Source of the DNA: Pyrenophora tritici-repentis
Taxonomy: Eukaryota > Ascomycota > Dothideomycetes > Pleosporales > Pleosporaceae
Assembly: GCF_003171515.1 (NCBI RefSeq)
Contig: NC_089393.1
Span: 1,426,001-1,490,000, forward strand
Length of the DNA: 64,000 nucleotides
Reading direction: 5' to 3'
The number at the start of each line of letters is the position of its first letter. The first letter of the stretch is position 1. The notes beneath the pieces were generated by a model. It worked only from the letters and a program-made list of their open reading frames with translations. It did not search any database and was not told where the DNA came from. Below, piece by piece: positions 36,839-48,991 of the stretch. The position numbers and the translations under genes are program-made.

Positions 36839-37543
36839 CTTGGGCAAACGTCACCCTTGTTCCCTATATTGTGTTACTTTCCGCCCTAAAAGTCATTGAT
36901 TGGCGTTTACGGCGGTCCCATTCGGATTTTAGTGCAGCATACGATACCCCGGCTTAACGGCTGTTTCTTTGTGTTTGCGATGAGGCGACTGGAAAGGGAT
37001 CTGCTTTTCGGCTTTCAGCCTTTCCATGCCTCAACCCACTGTGTTTGTAAGACCGATTTGATGTGGGCAATTTGGTATCAAAGTCCCTTTACTGGGCAAT
37101 TTGGTGTCGCCGGGTGTATAGACAAAGTCCTGGGTCATGCCGGGCATGTTTTCGGGTGGAAGGCGTGGTGGAGTGATAACAAAGTACTGGGTGGAAGCAT
37201 GTATGTACTTTGGCGCAGTTGGCACAATGTATATGCAAATTGTATTAGATGAAAAACCTGTGTGCCGTACCCTTATAAGTATGTGTGGTTTTGTTCTTCT
37301 TTTATGCTAGCCTATCCCTTGCAACAAACATCCCTTGATCAAATGGTGGCATTCTTTTCAACCTGCAGGCGCGCGGCATCGCCCGTCGGATCTAAGCCCA
37401 CCGCGTTAGTTAACCCCGTCAAAACTTTTGGGCGGCCGCTGCGCGTCCCGCCAAAACCTCACAGCTTGTCGCACCGCCAACACACGCCAACAAACTCCAG
37501 CCCCAAAGCCGTCGTCGCATACTCCACGTAGACGTCCCTCGCA
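36839..37543. other. Intergenic region upstream of the Pop8-like gene
   Basis: 705 bp, tandem (both genes plus strand). A GCGGCCGC site occurs near 37432. No gene seen. Confidence 0.45.
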
Positions 37544-38164
37544 ATGGCCCCAGTAGCCACACAACAAACACCTGCACCTCACGCAACCACGACTACCGCT
37601 CCCTCACACGCAGACGTACACGCAGACACCGCAGCACCACTCCAACCCACCAAAAAGCGCAAACGTAACACCATTACCACCAGTACGACGCAAAAGGAAT
37701 CCCATATACTTCAGCAAACCACATTCCGACACACACCTTGGACATACTTTTCCCTGGTGCTCATTACACCTTCCCTGCCCTCCTCTACTTCTCTCTCAAA
37801 CCCTCCCTCTTCCTCAAACCCCTCCCCATCCACAACAAACATATCCCCCCTTCTAACATCCACCCTCCTCACCTCAGCTCTACGGTCCTACCTCGGCACA
37901 ACGGGCGCCGCGATTCCAGTCGACATACTCAAAATAGACGGACGGAAAGTGTGGGTGCGTGTGCCGAGGGGTGATGCGAGGGGGTTTAGGGCGAGTTTGA
38001 GCGGGTGGGTTGGGGGTATTGATGCGGGAGATCTAGGGGGGAGGTGGAAGAGGGGCTGGGGCTGGGGCTGGGGCTGGGATGGTGGGGTATCAGTGGAGGG
38101 TGCTGGGGAGGGGTGGGGGTGTTTGTGGGATGAAGGTGGTGGGGGGATGGGGTTGTTTGGGTGA
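37544..38164 (+). CDS. POP8: RNase P/MRP subunit Pop8-like protein
   Basis: Intronless, 206 residues, ATG 37544 (MAPVATQQTPAPHATTTTAP). After a disordered, basic N-terminus (KKRKRNTITTS) there is a small alpha/beta domain: FRHTPWTYFSLVLITP, a variable Ser/Pro loop, LTSALRSYLGTTGAAIPVDI and KIDGRKVWVRVPRGDARGFRASLSGWVG. This pattern is that of fungal Pop8, a small protein of the nuclear RNase P and RNase MRP complexes that process tRNA and rRNA precursors. The C-terminal ~45 residues are an unusual Gly/Trp-rich tail (WKRGWGWGWGWDGG) encoded by a GGCTGG microsatellite near 38055-38080. Recognition is by overall pattern, so moderate confidence in the name and high in the gene. Confidence 0.7.
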   Translation: MAPVATQQTPAPHATTTTAPSHADVHADTAAPLQPTKKRKRNTITTSTTQKESHILQQTTFRHTPWTYFSLVLITPSLPSSTSLSNPPSSSNPSPSTTNISPLLTSTLLTSALRSYLGTTGAAIPVDILKIDGRKVWVRVPRGDARGFRASLSGWVGGIDAGDLGGRWKRGWGWGWGWDGGVSVEGAGEGWGCLWDEGGGGMGLFG

Positions 38165-38681
38165 AGAGGGGGACGAGTAAGACAGAAATACGATGGGAAA
38201 GAAGATATACGGACAAAGGGGGCATAGAGCGCACTTTGGACTCGCGAGAAGGGCCGACGCTGCAGGGCAAAAGAAAGGATACCAGTCAAGAGACCAACGA
38301 CGGAAATCACGCACCACATTTAACCTGACACGGCCAAAATAACTTGAGCGGGACAGACGATAGACTTCAAAGAGGCATCCGCATGTTTAAACAGAAAAAA
38401 AAAGAACAATTGAATCTACACAATCAAGAAAGGTAATACAATCCCGCTGGAGAAACAAGACCCTCATATGCTCAGCTCGCGCGACAGGTAACAACAGACA
38501 ACATCCCGTAGAACGAACAGTCCAGTGTATTCCGCCATAAACAGATCTACCCTCTAACATTCCAGTGTTCGTGTCCTTTGTCCGGTATTTGTGGCCGATT
38601 TGTGCAACGCAGTAACCCGTCTAGCTGGTGATGCATACGTTTTGCGATCTCTCGGTTCTGACTAGTCGTATCGCGGGGTTT
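38165..38681. other. Convergent intergenic region
   Basis: 517 bp between convergent 3' ends, including an A-rich run at about 38393-38408. No gene seen. Confidence 0.5.
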
Positions 38682-40225
38682 TTACTGCCATCCCGGCTGA
38701 GGGGTGTGGTGACTCGGAGGACCGCCGTAGCCAGATTGATGGCCGCCGCCAGGGGGTGGGGGGTATTGCTGGCCTCCTCCGTACTGGTTCGCATGCGTTG
38801 GGGCACCGCCGTACTGGTTGTGCTGGTGTTGGTCGTAGTTGGCGGCACCGCCGTACGGGGCGCTGGGTGCAGCGCCGTATGCAGGGCCTCCATAACCGGC
38901 TGCATATAGTTAGCTCTACAAAATGATCGTCATGCCAGCGTCAATCACATACCTTGTTGACCGTAGCCTCCTGGTGGTCCGCCTGCTGGAGGTCCCTGAC
39001 CGTAGCCAGGAGCTGGTCCTCCGTATCCCGATTGTCCACCGAAACCAGCCTGCGAGCCGTAGCCATGTTGTCCCTGTCCTTGTCCGTGCTGTTGTCCATG
39101 TTGTGGCTGTGGGGTGTGCTGTTGCGACCCATAGCTTCCATGGCCCTGAGCCTGACCGTATTGTTGTCCAGGTGCGGGTGACGAATAGTTGGAGTGACTT
39201 GGAGCACCGCCGCCGTATTGTCCGCCTTGAGCACCTCCTGGGTTGTAGGAAGCCGGCGGGGCCGTGCCTGTGTAGGATCCGCCAGATGGAGCACCCGAGT
39301 TGTTGTACCCGTAGTCGCTGTTTGGCTTGTTATGCTATTACTGTCAGCGCGTCGCACTCGTGCCACGATGAAGGTCGCATACCGATCCACCACCGAGTAC
39401 GCTTCCGAGCATGCCACCAAGGCCGCCACCACCACTCGATCCGTGGCCAGAACCACCTTGTTGTCCGCCAGACTGCTTTCCACCACCGAGCAAGCCACTA
39501 GCAAGCTGTCCCACAAGTTTACCAGCGCCACCTCCACCGCCTGACTGTCCGCCGGAGCCTCCAGACTGCTTTCCGCCTCCGAGAAACTGACCAGCGAGGC
39601 CCATGAGATTACCAGCGCCGCCGCCGCTGCTGCTGCTGCTCTGCTTGTTGCCGCCCATAAGAGCGTTCATTGCGAAGCCCTGTTCTCGTTGTCAGTCCGG
39701 CTTCATTGACGCGCGGGAGTGTTTCATACGCCTAATCCGCCAGCGCGGTCGCCAGTCGGTCCGTCGCCCATGCCTCTTGTTCCGTCGTGAGCTTCTGGAC
39801 CTGTGCCTTCTGGTTTGTTGTACGGGTTCGTGTGCTGGGCTGGTGTGCTGTGGTTTGAGCCGCCTATTGGAGCTTCACTAGTGGGCAGTTCCCATTGCGA
39901 GACACCGGTGCTTATTTGAACATCTATGGGCCATGAGTCAGTCGCTGTGTCTAGTCGTACGATGGCGCTGCTTCAAACACGGAAGGTGCGACAAGAAGCC
40001 GGGGCTACATACAGTAGTACTTTCGAGATCTATGCACTGGTTAGCGGAGTCGCGGGGCATGTGGTGCAAAGGCGGGGCAGCCAGGGCAAGGCATCAAGAG
40101 AGCTAGGAAGACGCGTACGAGTTATCCCACTGCGCTATCCATCCTGTAGGGAGCTTGGGTAGCGTAGGGTTGGTAGGGCCCGAGTCTGGCGAGACTGGCG
40201 GAATGGGAGGTGTCGGCACAGCCAT
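38682..40225 (-). CDS. WW-domain protein with a long Gly/Gln/Tyr-rich prion-like tail
   Basis: Six exons on the minus strand: 40225..40119, 40029..40013 (17 nt), 39923..39730, 39679..39383, 39334..38953, 38899..38682, giving 404 residues. All junctions are GT-AG and keep frame. The WW domain is assembled from exons 1-3: LPTGWIAQWDNSS, RKYYY, VQISTGVSQWELP, with both Trp and the Tyr triplet present. A Gly/Ser/Gln-rich segment with short hydrophobic repeats follows (LMGLAGQFLGGGKQSGG; LVGQLASGLLGGGKQSGG). The last ~200 residues are built from Gly, Gln, Tyr, Pro, Ala, Ser, His and Asn with essentially no Leu, Ile, Val or Met. Such tails phase-separate or act as prion-like domains in RNA-binding and stress proteins; the role here is inference. 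Similar WW plus GYGQ-rich proteins are common in filamentous ascomycetes. Confidence 0.85.
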
Positions 40226-40810
40226 ATTGGACTGGTAGATGTGATGATAGGTGACGGTGGGGCAGGAGAAAGGGTGCTATAGAGGAGCACGAGGATGTAT
40301 AAGAGAAGGGAGAAAGGAAGCGACGCAGGATATCACCACATGGCAAGCAGCGGTTACGTGACAGGAGTGTGAGCAGGCAATGGGTGGGTGGTCCTTGTTA
40401 GCGGTCGTGGTGGGGATTGGCTAGGATGCTGGGGTGCTCTGCGCGGCTGTGCACTGCCCAAAGTCGATACAATGACGCATGCGAGCGGGCGAAGACGACA
40501 TTTCAGCTCCCTATCCTCCCTGCTACCACAGCCCTTCACACTCATTGGTAATTTGGATATACTTTCGTATTCTACATGTGGCTGAGACAACGCCTGACTG
40601 GCCTGACCAAAGACCAAGAAGGCGCAGCCCAACCTGCGAGCCCGATGAGCCCAATACTAATACACGGATATCTAGATAATCAACCGAACAAACGCCTCCC
40701 GAATGCATATAGTCATAGCTTCATGTGCGACCTTATGCTGCGAAGACCGCGTAAGCGCCTGGAAACAAACCTCCCCCCCCCTTCCCCCCCTCGGATCCCT
40801 TACAGCACTA
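40226..40810. other. Intergenic region
   Basis: 585 bp upstream of the WW-domain gene and downstream of the F-box gene (both minus strand). A C-rich run lies near 40772-40788. No gene seen. Confidence 0.5.
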
Positions 40811-43131
40811 TCACCACGCATACCCGCCTCCGTCATCGTTGTCGTTGTCGTTGTCGTTGTCGTTGCCGTTCCACTCCTCATCGCCGCTGGGCTCGGCATC
40901 AAGAAAGTCGGCTTCGTTGAAGATCTCTTCGCGCGGACGGAAGTTGTCGACACGGAAGATGACTGTGTGACACCGCCCTTGCACAAACAACTCTTCGTCT
41001 TCATCCGACGCTGTCTCCTCTGTGCCAGATTCGTCGCTCGACGACTCATCATAGCTGGTTGCTGCTTTGGAGCGACATCTAAGGCGCTGAGAGCCCCAAC
41101 CCTCGTTTTGCGTTTGCACGCGTGACTTGAGTAGAGGAACGTCACTATCGCTGTCACTTTCAGCTACTGCAACGGTTGCTCCGACTGTGTCTGCTTGCTC
41201 CTCTGCGACACCGTCTATGAACGAATCCACCTTTTCTTCTCTCCCATTCTCCTCCGACTCTCGGAAAGCCCTGAGAGATGCAAGATGCGGATCAGGAGCT
41301 TCCCACTTCCTTGCAAACACCTTCTTGAACTTGGCGCTCCATTTCTGGCGCGCCTCGGCCCTTTGTCGCCAGTCAGTATTTACCATTGCGATGATGGTGA
41401 TTTCCTGCAGCCAGGGCAGCTCTTCAGCGGCGTCAATGAGCGAGCTGAAGAGATTGTTGGCAGATTTGGAATTCCAGTTCCGTAGATACTCCAAGTCGAT
41501 GGTGCGTAGGGTAGTCGGCCAGCTGGGTATCTCATCCTCACCAAGAAGAGTCTCGTAGAGCGGCTCATTGTCTGAAGACATGGCAAGAGAACTGTAGTAA
41601 GTTGTGTCCATTCTAAGGACCTCAAGCTTAGGACATGATTGTTTCAGGCCGACCAGGAATGACATGTCGAGCGCTTGGTTGTGGTTCAGCACTAGCTCCT
41701 CTAGATGTGCGCCATGCGTAGTCAAGAAAGCGGTCAGGGCGTCAGAGAGTAGTTCTCCGCAGTTGGTAATGCTCAAACTGGTGAGGTTATACGGTAGGAG
41801 TGGAAGTAGTGCCCCACTGACAACACCGCATGTCTCAAATGACAAGCTCTTAAGGTTTGGAAGGACAGCCAACGCAGATGCAAGCAACTCCTCCATGGTC
41901 GGCTGGACCTGGACTTCGTCGTCGTCATCACGGGCCCTACGACTAGGCGCCGGGTGAAACTTGGTTAGCGTCAGATCACAAAGGCTCTTGAATGCAGCGT
42001 CGGCATGAATCGTCTTCATCCAAAGGAGATCTTGGCTACAGAAAGTGCTGTTCCACCGCCAGCTCCTGAGTCGCAGGCTAGTTTGTCGCAAAGCATCAAA
42101 GAGCTCGTTGGGATATACCCATCGGCGAATTCGCCTAAGCCGCGGTCGAAAGGGCGGCCTATCCATTGGATCAAAGATGTCGATCTCGCGCAGTGTCGTT
42201 AGTGACTGAACCAGCGCCGCAAGATCCGCCACGCTATTTGACTGGTCCGTGAGAGCAGTCATTTGCGTAGCATCTAGCTCTAGCCGCTTGACCATGACAC
42301 GATAGTCGTCGTGTGCCCCAGGCGGAGGTGTGATGAGGTGGTGGACCAGGTCTTTCCGAGTCTGTCTCATTGCGAATATTGGCGGATTGCGGTAAAGAGC
42401 AGTGAGAGCCGGCTTTTCGAATGCAGAACACATGGTTGCCATCTGCACTAGCCATGGAATGGCTGCGGTCGGCCTCATGTTCTCATCGTGGAGTGGGTGT
42501 GAGGCGTACACGAAGATCTGAAGGAGTACATGGTATGGAAGAAAAGCCCAGGTCTACAGATAGCATGTTAGAATTCATCTTTACAACGGTGATCATGTAA
42601 GGGTACTAGGCAACATACAGGCTTGTGACCATCTGTGAGAATGTCCACTGTTTTGCGCTCGACTTGCACTTGGTCGTTTGGCTTCCGTGATGCGCCCAAG
42701 ACAGCCTTGCGTTTAGCTCTGCCCCTTTTCGCCTGCCCACGCTCCTGATATCGAGGTGATGCTGGTGCAACTGGCCGGGACCTGGTTCGCACTGGCATCA
42801 CCCGCTCTTCAACCAACTCGAAGTCGGCATCCGGGTCATCGTCCTCATCCTCGTCGGAGCTGACATCTTTGTATGATATCTTCTGCTTGCCTTGCCTCCT
42901 CCGTAAGCTTCGTACACTTGGTTGGCGATGATCAGGGGGGGTTGGCGCAGCGTGTTCGCTTTCACTCGAGGCATCGTCAACTACTTGTGGATGGCGACTC
43001 GAGCGGCGGGTAGGGGCGGTGCGCGGCTTCCTGGTAGATGGTTCATGGCCGGAGCTACTGGATAAGTCGTCGTCGGTACTTGGCTCCTTGTACGAGACAG
43101 CGCCTCGTTTGCGCTTCAGTGTAACAGCCAT
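40811..43131 (-). CDS. F-box / leucine-rich-repeat protein
   Basis: Two exons on the minus strand, 43131..42619 and 42553..40811, giving 751 residues; the intron is 65 nt (GTATGT...TAG, phase 0). Exon 1 encodes a disordered, charged, nuclear-looking region (MAVTLKRKRGAVSYKEP; SSDEDEDDDPDADFE). Exon 2 opens with an F-box: WAFLPYHVLLQIFVYAS. Degenerate leucine-rich repeats follow (LPNLKSLSFETCGV; YNLTSLSITNCGEL; HLEELVLNHNQAL; KLEVLRMDTTYY). The C-terminus is acidic and ends in an Asn-Asp run coded by a GTTGTC-type microsatellite (40838-40868). F-box proteins recruit substrates to SCF ubiquitin ligases, with the LRR part normally binding the substrate. The basic/acidic extensions suggest a nuclear target. 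Confidence 0.87.
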
Positions 43132-44039
43132 TGTGTACAAGTTCGGCTCGAGTTACCTAAGTGGACCGACTTGCCGAACTGTTGATAGTTGATTGAGTCT
43201 ACAATGGGCGGTGCAGCCCTCGAAAGCGGTCGCGGAGGCGCATGAAGCAGTCGGGGTTTCTCATAGGCGTGGGCGGGCGATCGGTCAACCAGTGGGGCAG
43301 TCGAGGCGTATGATGAAAGTGAATCGTAGATGCATGCGGACTTCGGAGGTGAGTGAGAGAGACTCAATGAGATCATGCAGGCTTATCGGCCACATGCAGC
43401 TTAGTGCCATCGCCACGGCACGTGACAGCCCCCGACCGTCATCACCAACACGACAACAACGATACTATCGACACGGGTGGGATCTTCACAGCGGCAGACA
43501 CTGCTCACACTGACACTGTGTGCCCTGCAGCACGTGTCATCGCTAATCCGGGCCGACGCGGACGTTGTCTAGCCTGTATGTGTCGTGCTCGATCGCGTGG
43601 TTCCTGGATAACTTCGTGCGCGTCAAACCTCTTCGAAACAACAAGCCGCTGGCGACAGCAATACCACAGAATGAACACTTGTTGTTCGCCACACTGAGTG
43701 CTGAAGAGTCGTTTGTCGCGCACCTACATAGATCGTGTTACGGGTCGCAAGAGCACTAAGAATCGCCAGACCGCAAGTGCACGACCGCCCTACTTTTTTC
43801 ATACAGATCCCCACACTGCTGCTTCGCAACCATCTCTCATACCGGTATCACGACCGCTTTCACGCTGCGACGGGGGCACACATTGGCAATCTGTCTCCTC
43901 GCCTGTTCCTATAGATGTACGTCTTGGCTTCACCCTCTCAGTTGCGATAGCATGCAACTGAGTCTCCGACGACCCTGTAAGTCTCTCAAATCAATCAGAA
44001 TAGAACATCACGATCTGACTGCATACCTATATCCAGAGC
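43132..44039. promoter_or_regulatory. Divergent promoter region, F-box gene / SUZ12
   Basis: About 0.9 kb between divergent starts. CACGTG-type cores occur near 43418 and 43532. Open frames here look like shadows. A missed upstream 5' exon of SUZ12 is possible. Confidence 0.4.
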
Positions 44040-46291
44040 ATGCTGGAAAAGCGAGACAGATTTTCTGGAAATATATTGCTATACGACTATCTGGCCAAAA
44101 AGAGAGCGCCAATTTTCCTAGATCGAAACCTAACGACGGTATTCCAAGCTCACCAGCACGTGTTGGAGTACGGGCGTACTAGCCGTACTAGCCGTACTAG
44201 CTGTTCCAATCAACTGGAATCCAACTTTCGTGCGCAGTGGCAGCCCCCATCCCAGGACCTCCTTGACAATATGATCGATACAATGATCAGACAGGAAGAG
44301 GCAGCAGGAAGTTTCACCCTCGAGATACACAGCATCAAGTCGCAAAACAGTATATCGGCTGCACAAGATAGCCACGATGACGGCCCAGTTCAAAAATTTC
44401 GAACTCTATTGCATGTACCGAGTACCATCAGAGTGTCGGTTCTTGCCCCATCATCCGACATAACATGTATTGGCCCACTTTCCCAAGATGCCATCTTGAA
44501 GGGTGGCAACAAGAGATCCTGCAGAGAAGCTACGGTCGAAATGAGCGCAATTCCTATCAGTTCAAAAGATCTATGTGCGGACCCTGAACAGATCGCGCCA
44601 ACCGACTCATACAACATGATGCTCAGCGTCGAGTTTACCAGCCGTGGGGACGCCAAGGCGCTTTACAATTATCTGGGCGTAGAGACCTCAGATACATCTA
44701 CGTACTTGTCCACAATATATGGTAACATCCTCGAATGTCCGCGAGAGAGGGCAATTTTACCACTAAAAGCCTCGGGAAAGCCAGTCGGTATCGGGTTAGA
44801 AGTCAGCATGTACTGGAATACCATGCCCAAAGAATCGGTGCTCGCACAATATAATCGACAGTTGAAGAGCACGATTAAGCCTTCTATTTCCTACCCAACG
44901 CCCCCGCTGGACTTGGAACCGCGTTACAAATTGACATTTATCTATGGCAAGGAGACTCTCAGACGCTCGGAACTCGTATGCCTACATTGCTCGAAACGAA
45001 AAGCTTTGGATATTCATGACCTACAAATGCATCTCATCAGTTGGCACGAATACTTCGACTACAAAGTAACAAATAAGGGTATCGACGAAGATGGTGTGGA
45101 GCACTGGCGGTTCCAAAGTGAGGTGGCAGATCACAGAGCAGACCAAAGACAAAGGGCGAGCTATCATGCCGATAAACCGTGTAATGTACAGGTCATCGCA
45201 CCAGCTCAACCGTTCGATAAACGGCGGTTTCTGAAGGGAGACGACAGATTTCAACGAGAAGCTAGAGTGGAGAAAACGAAACCTTCACCCAGTGTCTCTG
45301 TAGCACCAATATCTACGTCCAGAACACGGAAGACACCAGACGAAGTACAAAGCAGACCTCGAAGAAGGAAGAAGAAATTCCCAGTACCAGAACCGCCGAA
45401 GGGAGTCACATTCTTCAGATCGTTCTCCAAGAGGCCACTCGAACCAGGGGAAGAGATCAGTGAGAGCGATGACGAACTAGATAAGGAGTGGATGACCCAG
45501 CTAAAACATGCCGAATTTGAAAAGGACAAGATCCCAGAAGCCGTTAGTCGATTTCTGAAGATATTCGATGCTTTCATGCATGACGAACATCTACATTCCA
45601 TATTCCACATGGGAGAAGCCATCATACGATTCGCGCGGCAACACGGGAGTACAATGTGGCAAGACACCACCATGAGCGAATTCACAATAAAGCTCGACGA
45701 ACTACTGGAAGACGACATCATCACCAAGGACGTGCATGCCGCGGCATTCGAAATCGTCGAAGCCCAAAAGCCCAACACAGACGCAAACCAACTCTCCCAA
45801 CGACTATCCGAACTAGACGTCCAACAGCAAAAAAGACCAAAACTAGACAGAAAGGGCAAAGGCAGAGCCATCCTTACAGAGACCGGTCATATCACCCCCA
45901 TCACGGTAGCTGCTGACTCGGACGGCGATATAGACATGGGGGAACCCTCGCCACGCATACCATCCGCAAAACACGGAGATGAAGACACGGACCCCCCATA
46001 CGACGAATGCTACTGCGGCGAAGATGCATCAGCAACGCCAGGCGCATCAGGCATCATCGCCTGTATCAACGTTGTAAGTTCGCCTCATTCCCCTCTCATT
46101 ACAATTGCTAACACCTCATCTAGGACTGCATACGCCGCCACTTTCACATCTCCTGCATTGAACACCGCAGCAAACCACCACCACAGCCACAGTCACAATC
46201 GTGCTTACCCCCCTCAAGCACCGCACCCCGCATCAAACCAAGATCCTGGATGTGCGACGAGTGCAAAGTTTCTTCCAGCGTGTCGAGTTAG
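44040..46291 (+). CDS. suz12: Suz12-type Polycomb (PRC2) protein with VEFS box and C-terminal PHD finger
   Basis: Two exons, 44040..46073 and 46124..46291, 733 residues; the 50-nt intron has a GTAAGT donor, GCTAAC branch and TAG acceptor. A C2H2-type finger near residues 313-336 (CLHCSKRKALDIHDLQMHLI, then SWH) and a VEFS-like box at ~475-540 (SDDELDKEWMTQLKHAEFEK; FMHDEHLHSIFHMGEA; IIRFARQHG) define the Suz12 family, the scaffold of the H3K27 methyltransferase complex. After a basic linker comes a PHD-like finger split by the intron: CYCGE, IIACINV, then DCIRRHFHISCIE and WMCDECK (Cys4-His-Cys3 pattern). If the intron were retained, the finger would be lost. A tandem Arg-Thr-Ser run (near 44177-44203) comes from a 9-bp repeat. 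An upstream coding exon cannot be excluded. Confidence 0.86.
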
Positions 46292-48803
46292 TTGCGCGTC
46301 GTCGAGAAAGGGCTTGTGCCGTAGGAGGGCGCCAGAGCGTTGGATGAGTGGCTAGATGCTGTTTGTGCGGGGCGTTTGTGGGATTTTTATTGATACCTTT
46401 TTTCCTAGGGGGCATTTGGCGAAAATCGTGGCAGCAGGTTTATTTTTGCTTGGCAAGGCGTTTGGGTTGACATATTAGGATAAGGTTAGGGTTAGGCTAT
46501 CTCTAGGGAAGAGGAAGGGAGGGGCAGATGCCAATATGTGTATATATTGTGAATACGTTTATAAAATATTTAGTTGGGTATTAGGCGTAGCATCCGGCGT
46601 GGGTAGTATCTTTGGAATTGTTGAGAATACAGTCCGTAAGTGACTTGGTGGTATCAAGCGGAGGAGTAGTCACATGATTGGTGACACGTGCAGGTGGGTC
46701 CTAGCGGGGAGCTTGGACGCAGCTGCACGCAACACGGATCTACGAACGTGTGAATAGCTCCTTAGTCAATAATACGAATCTGTACCACCACTACCGTTGT
46801 GCCTTAGAGAGCGCTCTATTAGGTAGTCATACTACTACTAATAGTGCCAGCTTCTCAATAGGAATTAAATATCTATCCAATTCGATATAGCGATGATATA
46901 TAATCTATCCCATCGCACTTCCGACGACGCCTCCCTATACTCTCCCATAACTCATTCCACCATATTGATCCTGATCCTAATCCTGATCTCTACCGCCCAG
47001 CGCCCAACGCCGCCTCATCCAACGCATGCCTAACATCCCCACCCCCGTCCTATATAACCCCACCTATTACCCACTAAGCCACACCCCCATCCATCCATGC
47101 ATCCAATCTTCCCCACACCATCGGCCATCTGATCGGTCATCGCAGATCGCAGTCCTATATCAAAACTCTAATATATAACCTGCGAACCTGTAATCTCCAC
47201 ATCCGCGCCCCCACACTAGAGTCGTTTGAAAGTAGGTGCGTAGACGCGGGACGGAGGAAAAGGGTGGTTAATCTCCGATATCACATCAGAGATGGAGGGG
47301 CCCACATGTTCGGGGGTTTGAGATGGGGTTTGGGGTGGTGGCGGGCTTGGCTGGGCTTGAGCGGGACTTGGGAGGTTTTTAGTACTAGTGGGTTTTTGGA
47401 TTATGAGGTTGAAGACTGATAAGTAGGTAAGACTGAGTGAAAGGAAGTATATAGAGGGTATGTTGAGGGTTGGGATGATTATGTGCGCTAAATAGGTATT
47501 GTTGAAAGGAACGCTTATAGCTTTTCTTCTAGACGCGGTACTATGAGTGTGTTCTTGGGTTATGAGCTGGGGAGTGAGTATGTTGGCCTAGGTGTTGGGC
47601 AATAAGTGTTAGGTGATAGGTTTTGGTCAACGGGTGTTGGGTCGAGGTCATGGATCAGGTATCTCATGGGGTTCAGAGTACCTAGGTAACTACGGGACTA
47701 GATTTCAAATACCGTATCTTCTATACACTGTTATACGCTGCTATGCGCTGATACACGCGGATACGAACGACACTCGTAAAAGTGACTAGGGTCTTGGAAC
47801 GGTACCTAGGTACGGTATACGGTTGCCCATGGATACCGGATAGTGACTACCTCTGGTTTGGGGTTATTTTTCAGTGTAGGAGTGTGCGTGGTTCGGCTGC
47901 AGTACCAAAATTTCCAAGGTTCCCTAGTTGTTGGATAACATGCGTGACTGTCTGATAGGGGGACACGTGGAGTCAGGATCTTTCTGCTTGTCATATCTGA
48001 CTACGGGTTGCAGGGAGCCATGGATGACGATGGGTCCTAGGGTCTTGAATACCGTCGCTGCTGTTTTGGGTAATTTTCGGGGTAGTGTGGAAATGCCTTG
48101 GGTCCCTATTTTTGGTTTCCCTGTCTATTGGCTGTAAGGCTAAAACTCTGGGGAGAGAGGATATCATCAAGCGTCTGAGTCTGGAACATCTACGGAGGTG
48201 GCTCGGATAAAAACATGTACACTAGGGATGCAGGGAGATGCAGGCGCATGGCTGTGTAGGAATGACGAACACGTGTTCAATTTATATTTTAGATATCTGG
48301 ATAGGTCTATGAGTGAAAACCAACCAAGCAGGAATTGGAGAATGGATGCACGCAAAGCCGGTATTGAAAACCAATGTTTAGTAACATGCAGTTCATCCAT
48401 AGGGAATAGACCGGAAAACTCTCAATTACGTAATTCAACGAAAGCTCTACCAAGCGTATTAAACTTCAGGGCCACAGGGAATGAATTTCAGCAAAGAAGT
48501 ATAGAGGAACAAGTCTCGCACTCAGAATAGATGCCACTGTAAAGAAGATAAGAAAGAAGTTGCCTCAAGGGACTACGCCTGGGAGTTTGTGATATTAATG
48601 GAAACCATACAGTATGCAACATACATGTTACTCTCTAGTCACTATAATGTTTCCAGCCGATATTGAACATCTTATATCCATACTCTCGCCAAGTGCTCTG
48701 GTTATTCTCTTTGCGTCCGTACAATGCAACTCATCAAAGCTATGTATCAAAGATCGTAGCGTCTCTAGTATCGCCCTACACACTAACAATAAATTTAAAG
48801 AGC

Positions 48804-48991
48804 TGTTGGTTGGCTTTGCACTAAGTGCGGAAAGGGAAATAACGATAACTAGGAATGCATTCTGTTCGGTGGTTCTGATTGATTACGAACATAGCTGCTA
48901 CGAAGGTATACCTAAGCTCTGCGCAAGGTGGGCCGAAGTCGGGCCGAAGTGTCAAGCAGCCGACGTCTCTACCGATACTCACGATCCGACA
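48804..48991 (+). mobile_element. Solo LTR (copy B, 188 bp)
   Basis: TGTTGG...CCGACA, roughly 90% identical to copy A at 8526..8717, with small indels (for example TTTATTACG versus TTACG). Flanked by a perfect 5-bp duplication AGAGC (48799..48803 and 48992..48996). Two copies at unrelated sites, each with its own duplication, establish a mobile family. No internal retrotransposon region is near. Confidence 0.8.

Noticed and set aside
46484..46496. GGTTAGGGTTAGG, telomere-like
   Set aside because: Only two TTAGGG-type units, expected by chance; no longer array nearby.
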